Source: Antrihabitans stalagmiti (GTDB lineage: Bacteria > Actinomycetota > Actinomycetes > Mycobacteriales > Mycobacteriaceae). From it: a stretch of 64,000 nucleotides of DNA. Under the pieces are notes generated by a model that made no database searches, was not told where the DNA came from, and saw only the letters and a list, made by a program, of their open reading frames with translations. This document shows, in pieces, positions 61,214 through 64,000 of this stretch. The stretch is taken from assembly GCF_016482825.1 (NCBI RefSeq), contig NZ_JAEMNV010000006.1, positions 186,001-250,000 on the forward strand, written 5' to 3'. Both the position numbers and the translations under genes were made by a program. Positions within the stretch are counted from its first letter, which is position 1. Each line of letters opens with the position of its first letter.

Positions 61214-62011
61214 TCAGCTTGGTGGTTTTTCCTGTTCCAGCAACGCCCGGTGTGACTCCTCGTGCAGTATCGAGATGAGTTCTGCTTCGAGGGCGACGAA
61301 CTGCGGCGAGGTCAGCATCGAGATGTCACGTGGTCGGGGGAGATCGACCGTCAACTCGTGCCGAATTCGCGCAGGCCGTGCCGACAACACGATGACCCGG
61401 TCGGCCAGAAAGATCGCCTCGCGAATGTCGTGGGTGATCATCAGAACCAGCCATCGATACTGCTCCCACACCTGCTGCAACCAGGTCTGCATCTCGGTGC
61501 GGGTCAGCGAATCGAGCGCGCCGAACGGTTCGTCGAGCAGCAACACATCGCGGTCCTGAACAACCGTGCGCAGCATCGCTGCCCGCTGCCGCATTCCTCC
61601 GGATAACTGCGACGGTCGTGCTGTCTCGAAACCCGCCAGACCGAACACCTCGAAGAGTGCGCGGGCCCGTTCGCGCGCAGCCTTTTTCGACATGCCTTGA
61701 ACTTCGAGTCCGAGGGTTGTGTTGTCGAGGACATTGCGCCACGCGAACAGCAGGTCCTTCTGCGGCATGTACGCGCACTGCGCGCTGCTCGCCGGTGATT
61801 CGCCGCCGATCGAGATCTCGCCGGCGGTCGGAGTGTCCAGTCCTGCAAGCAGGTTGAAGATCGTGCTCTTGCCGCAGCCGCTCGGTCCGATCACGGCGAC
61901 GAATTCGCCGGCAGCGGCGTCGAAGGTGATGTTGTCCAGAACTTGTCGCCTGCCACCTTTGACGTCGAAAGTCTTGCTGACGGCAGCGACGCGCACCTTG
62001 GGACGGGTCAT
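61214..62011 (-). CDS. thiZ: ABC transporter ATPase for pyrimidine/thiamine precursor (ThiZ-like)
   Basis: The product is 265 aa from the ATG at 62009-62011, overlapping the permease stop by ATGA; longer frames upstream are out of context. All ABC motifs are present: GPSGCGKS (Walker A), QKDLLF (Q-loop), LSGGMRQR (signature), VLLLDEPFGALD (Walker B) and ITHD (H-loop). It is the last gene of the tenA-thiY-thiX-thiZ-like operon and powers uptake of a thiamine pyrimidine precursor. Confidence 0.88.
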   Translation of the reverse strand: MTRPKVRVAAVSKTFDVKGGRRQVLDNITFDAAAGEFVAVIGPSGCGKSTIFNLLAGLDTPTAGEISIGGESPASSAQCAYMPQKDLLFAWRNVLDNTTLGLEVQGMSKKAARERARALFEVFGLAGFETARPSQLSGGMRQRAAMLRTVVQDRDVLLLDEPFGALDSLTRTEMQTWLQQVWEQYRWLVLMITHDIREAIFLADRVIVLSARPARIRHELTVDLPRPRDISMLTSPQFVALEAELISILHEESHRALLEQEKPPS

Positions 62012-62778
62012 AGGTTCACTCGCTCCATCCGCACCCACGGCGCCAGGATCCGTTCGACCAGGTAGGTCAGCAGAAACAGCACGACGCTGATCGCGGCCGT
62101 CACGAACATCGCAGCAAGGACGAGGTCGGTGCGGAACATCCCCTTCTGCCGTGCCATGTAGATGCCGAGTCCGCTTTCGGCACCGGCATACTCGGCGAAG
62201 ATCGCGCCGACAACCGCGTAGGTGATGCCGATCCGCAGAGCGGTGAAGAACCGTGGCATGGCGTTCGGCAGTCGAACGTACCGAAACTGTTGCCACCGTG
62301 AGGCTCCCATGCTCCGAAGCAGCGAGCCTGCGTCCCGGTCGGTCGACGCGAAGCCTTCGATCAGGCCGATGGCCACAGGAAAGAAGGTCGCGAGAGTCAC
62401 GAGGAGGATCTTCGGCAATAGCCCGAAGCCGAACCAGGTGATCATCAACGGGGCGATCACGATGATCGGGATGGTCTGGGACGTGACGAACATCGGCACG
62501 AGCGCGCGGCGTAGCAAGCCCGAGAAGTCGATCGCAATCGCAAGCAGCCAGGCGATCGTCAACGACAACGCGAAGCCGACGAGGGTGACCTGCAGTGTTG
62601 CAACGGCATTGGTGGCAATGACGTCGCGCTGGGCCCACCCCTGGGTCACGACACGCCACGGCGACGGCAACAGTTGCGGCCGAACGTCGTTGACGGAGAC
62701 GTAGACCTGCCACGCCGCGAACAGGGCGGCGAGGCCGACGAACGCAGGGACGACCCTACGGACCGCTGAGGTACTCAT
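62008..62778 (-). CDS. thiX: ABC transporter permease (ThiX-like)
   Basis: The product is 256 aa with about six membrane helices. The BPD-transport signature 'SMGASRWQQFRYVRLPNAMPRFF' (landmarks MGASRWQQFRYVRLP) contains the EAA-type loop that contacts the ATPase. It overlaps the binding-protein gene by 23 bp and the ATPase by 4 bp, so the three are translated together. Substrate assignment follows from the binding protein and TenA. Confidence 0.88.
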   Translation of the reverse strand: MSTSAVRRVVPAFVGLAALFAAWQVYVSVNDVRPQLLPSPWRVVTQGWAQRDVIATNAVATLQVTLVGFALSLTIAWLLAIAIDFSGLLRRALVPMFVTSQTIPIIVIAPLMITWFGFGLLPKILLVTLATFFPVAIGLIEGFASTDRDAGSLLRSMGASRWQQFRYVRLPNAMPRFFTALRIGITYAVVGAIFAEYAGAESGLGIYMARQKGMFRTDLVLAAMFVTAAISVVLFLLTYLVERILAPWVRMERVNL

Positions 62779-63787
62779 TGGTGAAGTACGTCGACCAATC
62801 AGGTTCGGTGGTCAGCGCTTTGCCGGACTCGTCGACGAGCACGCCGTGTTGGAAGAGGAAGCGCGAGTAGCCCGTCCACTGTTCGAGCGTTTGGGTCCCG
62901 ACCTTCCCGGAGCTGTCCTTCATAAACTTGTCGGACAGCATCTGCTGACTTTCCATGATCAACGGTTCGTCGGTGAAGGCACCGGGGTTCGCGTCGATCA
63001 GCAGCTGCGCACCCTTCGCTGGTTCGTCGGCGGCGAGTTGATAGCCCTTCTGCAACGCCTGCACGAACTTCTTCGCCTGCTCCGGATGTTCTTTCAGCCA
63101 GGTCTGATTGCCGTTGATCACGATGGCGTAGGCGTCGGGAAAGCCGAAGTCGGAGTACTGGAAATATTTGAACGGCGTGCCACGGTGCTCTGCTTCGATG
63201 CCCTCCCACGCGAAGTAGGGGACGGTGAAGTCGGCCTCGCCGGAGTACACCGACTCGTAGGCGGAGGTTCCGACGGTCACATTCTTGAAGTCGCCGGTGC
63301 CGCCGTCGTTGCGGATGACCTGGCGCAGCGTTTCGATCTCGCCCGCATCGCCGAAACCGGCATAGGTCTTGCCGTCCAACGTTTTGGGGCTTGACAGGTC
63401 GGCCCGGTCGGCACGCACCCCGATCGCAGTCGCCCAGTGTTGCAGTGGTGCGAGCACCGAAACCGTATCGGTACCTGCCGCTTTCGCGAACGTGGCCGAA
63501 TTCTGGAAGCTGACCCCGAACTCCGCGTTGCCGGAATCGATCAGCGAATCAGGCGATGCCGTGTTGTACGGCAGAATCTCGACGTCGAGTCCGGCATCGC
63601 GAAAGTAGCCCTCCTGCAACGCAACAAAAAGTCCGGTGTGGTTGGTGTTGGGCGTCCAGTCGAGTGCGAAGCGGATCGTGTTCGGGTCGGCGGCACCGTT
63701 GTCGGAGCAAGCGGTCAGCAGCGACACCGCGGACGCCGTCACGATGGCTCCGGTCAGCATCCGGCGGAGCAAAGAGCGGCGGTTCAT
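62756..63787 (-). CDS. thiY: NMT1/THI5-like binding lipoprotein (ThiY-like)
   Basis: The product is 343 aa. The signal peptide ends in the lipobox LLTAC (Cys27), so the protein is lipid-anchored outside the membrane. AAAGGA precedes the ATG. The THI5/NMT1 fold is clear: IRFALDWTPNTNHTGLFVAL (landmarks FALDWTPNTNHTGL), 'FGVSFQNSATFAKAAG', 'YFAWEGIEAEH' and 'FGFPDAYAIVINGNQTWL' (in part). Such proteins bind HMP or formylaminopyrimidine. The tenA-like gene 16 bp upstream supports thiamine salvage. Confidence 0.9.
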   Translation of the reverse strand: MNRRSLLRRMLTGAIVTASAVSLLTACSDNGAADPNTIRFALDWTPNTNHTGLFVALQEGYFRDAGLDVEILPYNTASPDSLIDSGNAEFGVSFQNSATFAKAAGTDTVSVLAPLQHWATAIGVRADRADLSSPKTLDGKTYAGFGDAGEIETLRQVIRNDGGTGDFKNVTVGTSAYESVYSGEADFTVPYFAWEGIEAEHRGTPFKYFQYSDFGFPDAYAIVINGNQTWLKEHPEQAKKFVQALQKGYQLAADEPAKGAQLLIDANPGAFTDEPLIMESQQMLSDKFMKDSSGKVGTQTLEQWTGYSRFLFQHGVLVDESGKALTTEPDWSTYFTNEYLSGP

Positions 63788-63803
63788 TGTCGAAAATGTC
63801 CTT

Positions 63804-64000
63804 TCAGGCGGGCCACGGCTGCGGGTGCAGCGCCGTGTCCCAGAACAGAAGTTCGTAGCGGGAGGCGGTCACGAAAGCAGTGCTCATCGCGTCGCGCTCG
63901 GCGTCAGATGCGGCGTCGGCTGCCGCATCGACAAGTTCGCGGGCTTTGGCGACCTCGTCGTGGAAGTCCTGGTTGTCGTAGGTGGTGACCCACTGGGCAT
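63804..64000 (-). CDS. tenA: TenA/thiaminase II family protein, C-terminal part
   Basis: The gene runs off the right edge; the last 64 codons are visible, ending in TGA (63804-63806). The peptide 'TTYDNQDFHDEVAKARELVDAAAD' (in part), then 'MSTAFVTASRYELLFWDTAL' ends in the TenA pattern 'F..as.YE..FWd.a', including the catalytic-helix Glu. TenA hydrolyses aminopyrimidines from degraded thiamine to HMP. It is the first visible gene of the thiamine salvage operon. Any TPP riboswitch would lie beyond the window. Confidence 0.82.
   Translation of the reverse strand, partial: AQWVTTYDNQDFHDEVAKARELVDAAADAASDAERDAMSTAFVTASRYELLFWDTALHPQPWPA

Noticed and set aside
62012-62713. A 499-residue version of the thiZ-like ATPase extending to 62713
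   Set aside because: The extra N-terminal part is Arg-rich and antisense-like, and overlaps the permease coding region in another frame. The ABC ATPase starts naturally at 62011 with an ATGA overlap.

Overview
The window is GC-rich, densely coded actinobacterial chromosome. Several features point to a mycolate actinomycete of the Rhodococcus/Nocardia/Gordonia type: a PknK-type kinase-ATPase, a Ddn-like F420 reductase, a DUF3558 lipoprotein, a candidate IdeR/DtxR iron box, many GTG starts, and several start codons 6-8 nt after a TANNNT -10 element, as in leaderless mRNAs. No tRNA, rRNA, CRISPR array or intact insertion sequence was recognised.

Region 1 (1-22.4 kb) is an accessory patchwork. 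It starts with the tail of an XRE antitoxin and a broken hipA. Then come a von Willebrand A protein with a NADAR protein, a Fic protein with its own palindromic promoter, a paired SMR efflux pump, and an excisionase-type antitoxin next to a deleted PIN toxin. An AddB/AddA-like helicase-nuclease pair and an SDR follow. A defence island (12.7-20.6 kb) holds an AAA_13 (PrrC/RloC-like) ATPase with a zinc-hook-like CPYC motif and a type III restriction-modification pair (Mod, Res). It is flanked by gene-poor DNA at 12.0-12.7, 14.9-16.0 and 20.6-22.0 kb.

Region 2 (22-47 kb) is mostly ordinary chromosome. It holds a SEC-C protein, an FmdB zinc ribbon, DUF1206, a secreted GH43 enzyme, an MmyB-type regulator divergent from YceI, and a solute-binding protein with no signal peptide next to an exported Thr-rich-leader protein. 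A small alarmone synthetase, a DUF3558 lipoprotein operon, a helicase-associated protein convergent with a cold-shock protein, and a Ddn-like reductase follow. Then come a kinase-BRCT fusion, a second Fic gene with another private palindromic promoter, two anchored extracytoplasmic proteins, and a GntR-NCS1 permease-biuret hydrolase-like operon.

Region 3 (47-59 kb) has a CysJ-like reductase with an iron box upstream, an SDR lacking its catalytic Tyr/Lys, YchJ, PknK, an isochorismatase-fold protein lacking its catalytic residues, a DUF4262-like protein, a His-rich-loop methyltransferase, CspA with a UUCG terminator, and a phosphodiesterase family protein. Five copies of a two-hairpin dispersed repeat (about 57 bp) lie between these genes and nowhere else that I could find.

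Region 4 (58.7-64 kb) has a YCII/DGPF protein, a VOC protein and an ECF sigma factor of the SigJ/ECF42 type, then a SelT/W-like protein, then a thiamine-precursor salvage operon (tenA, thiY-, thiX- and thiZ-like) that runs off the right edge.
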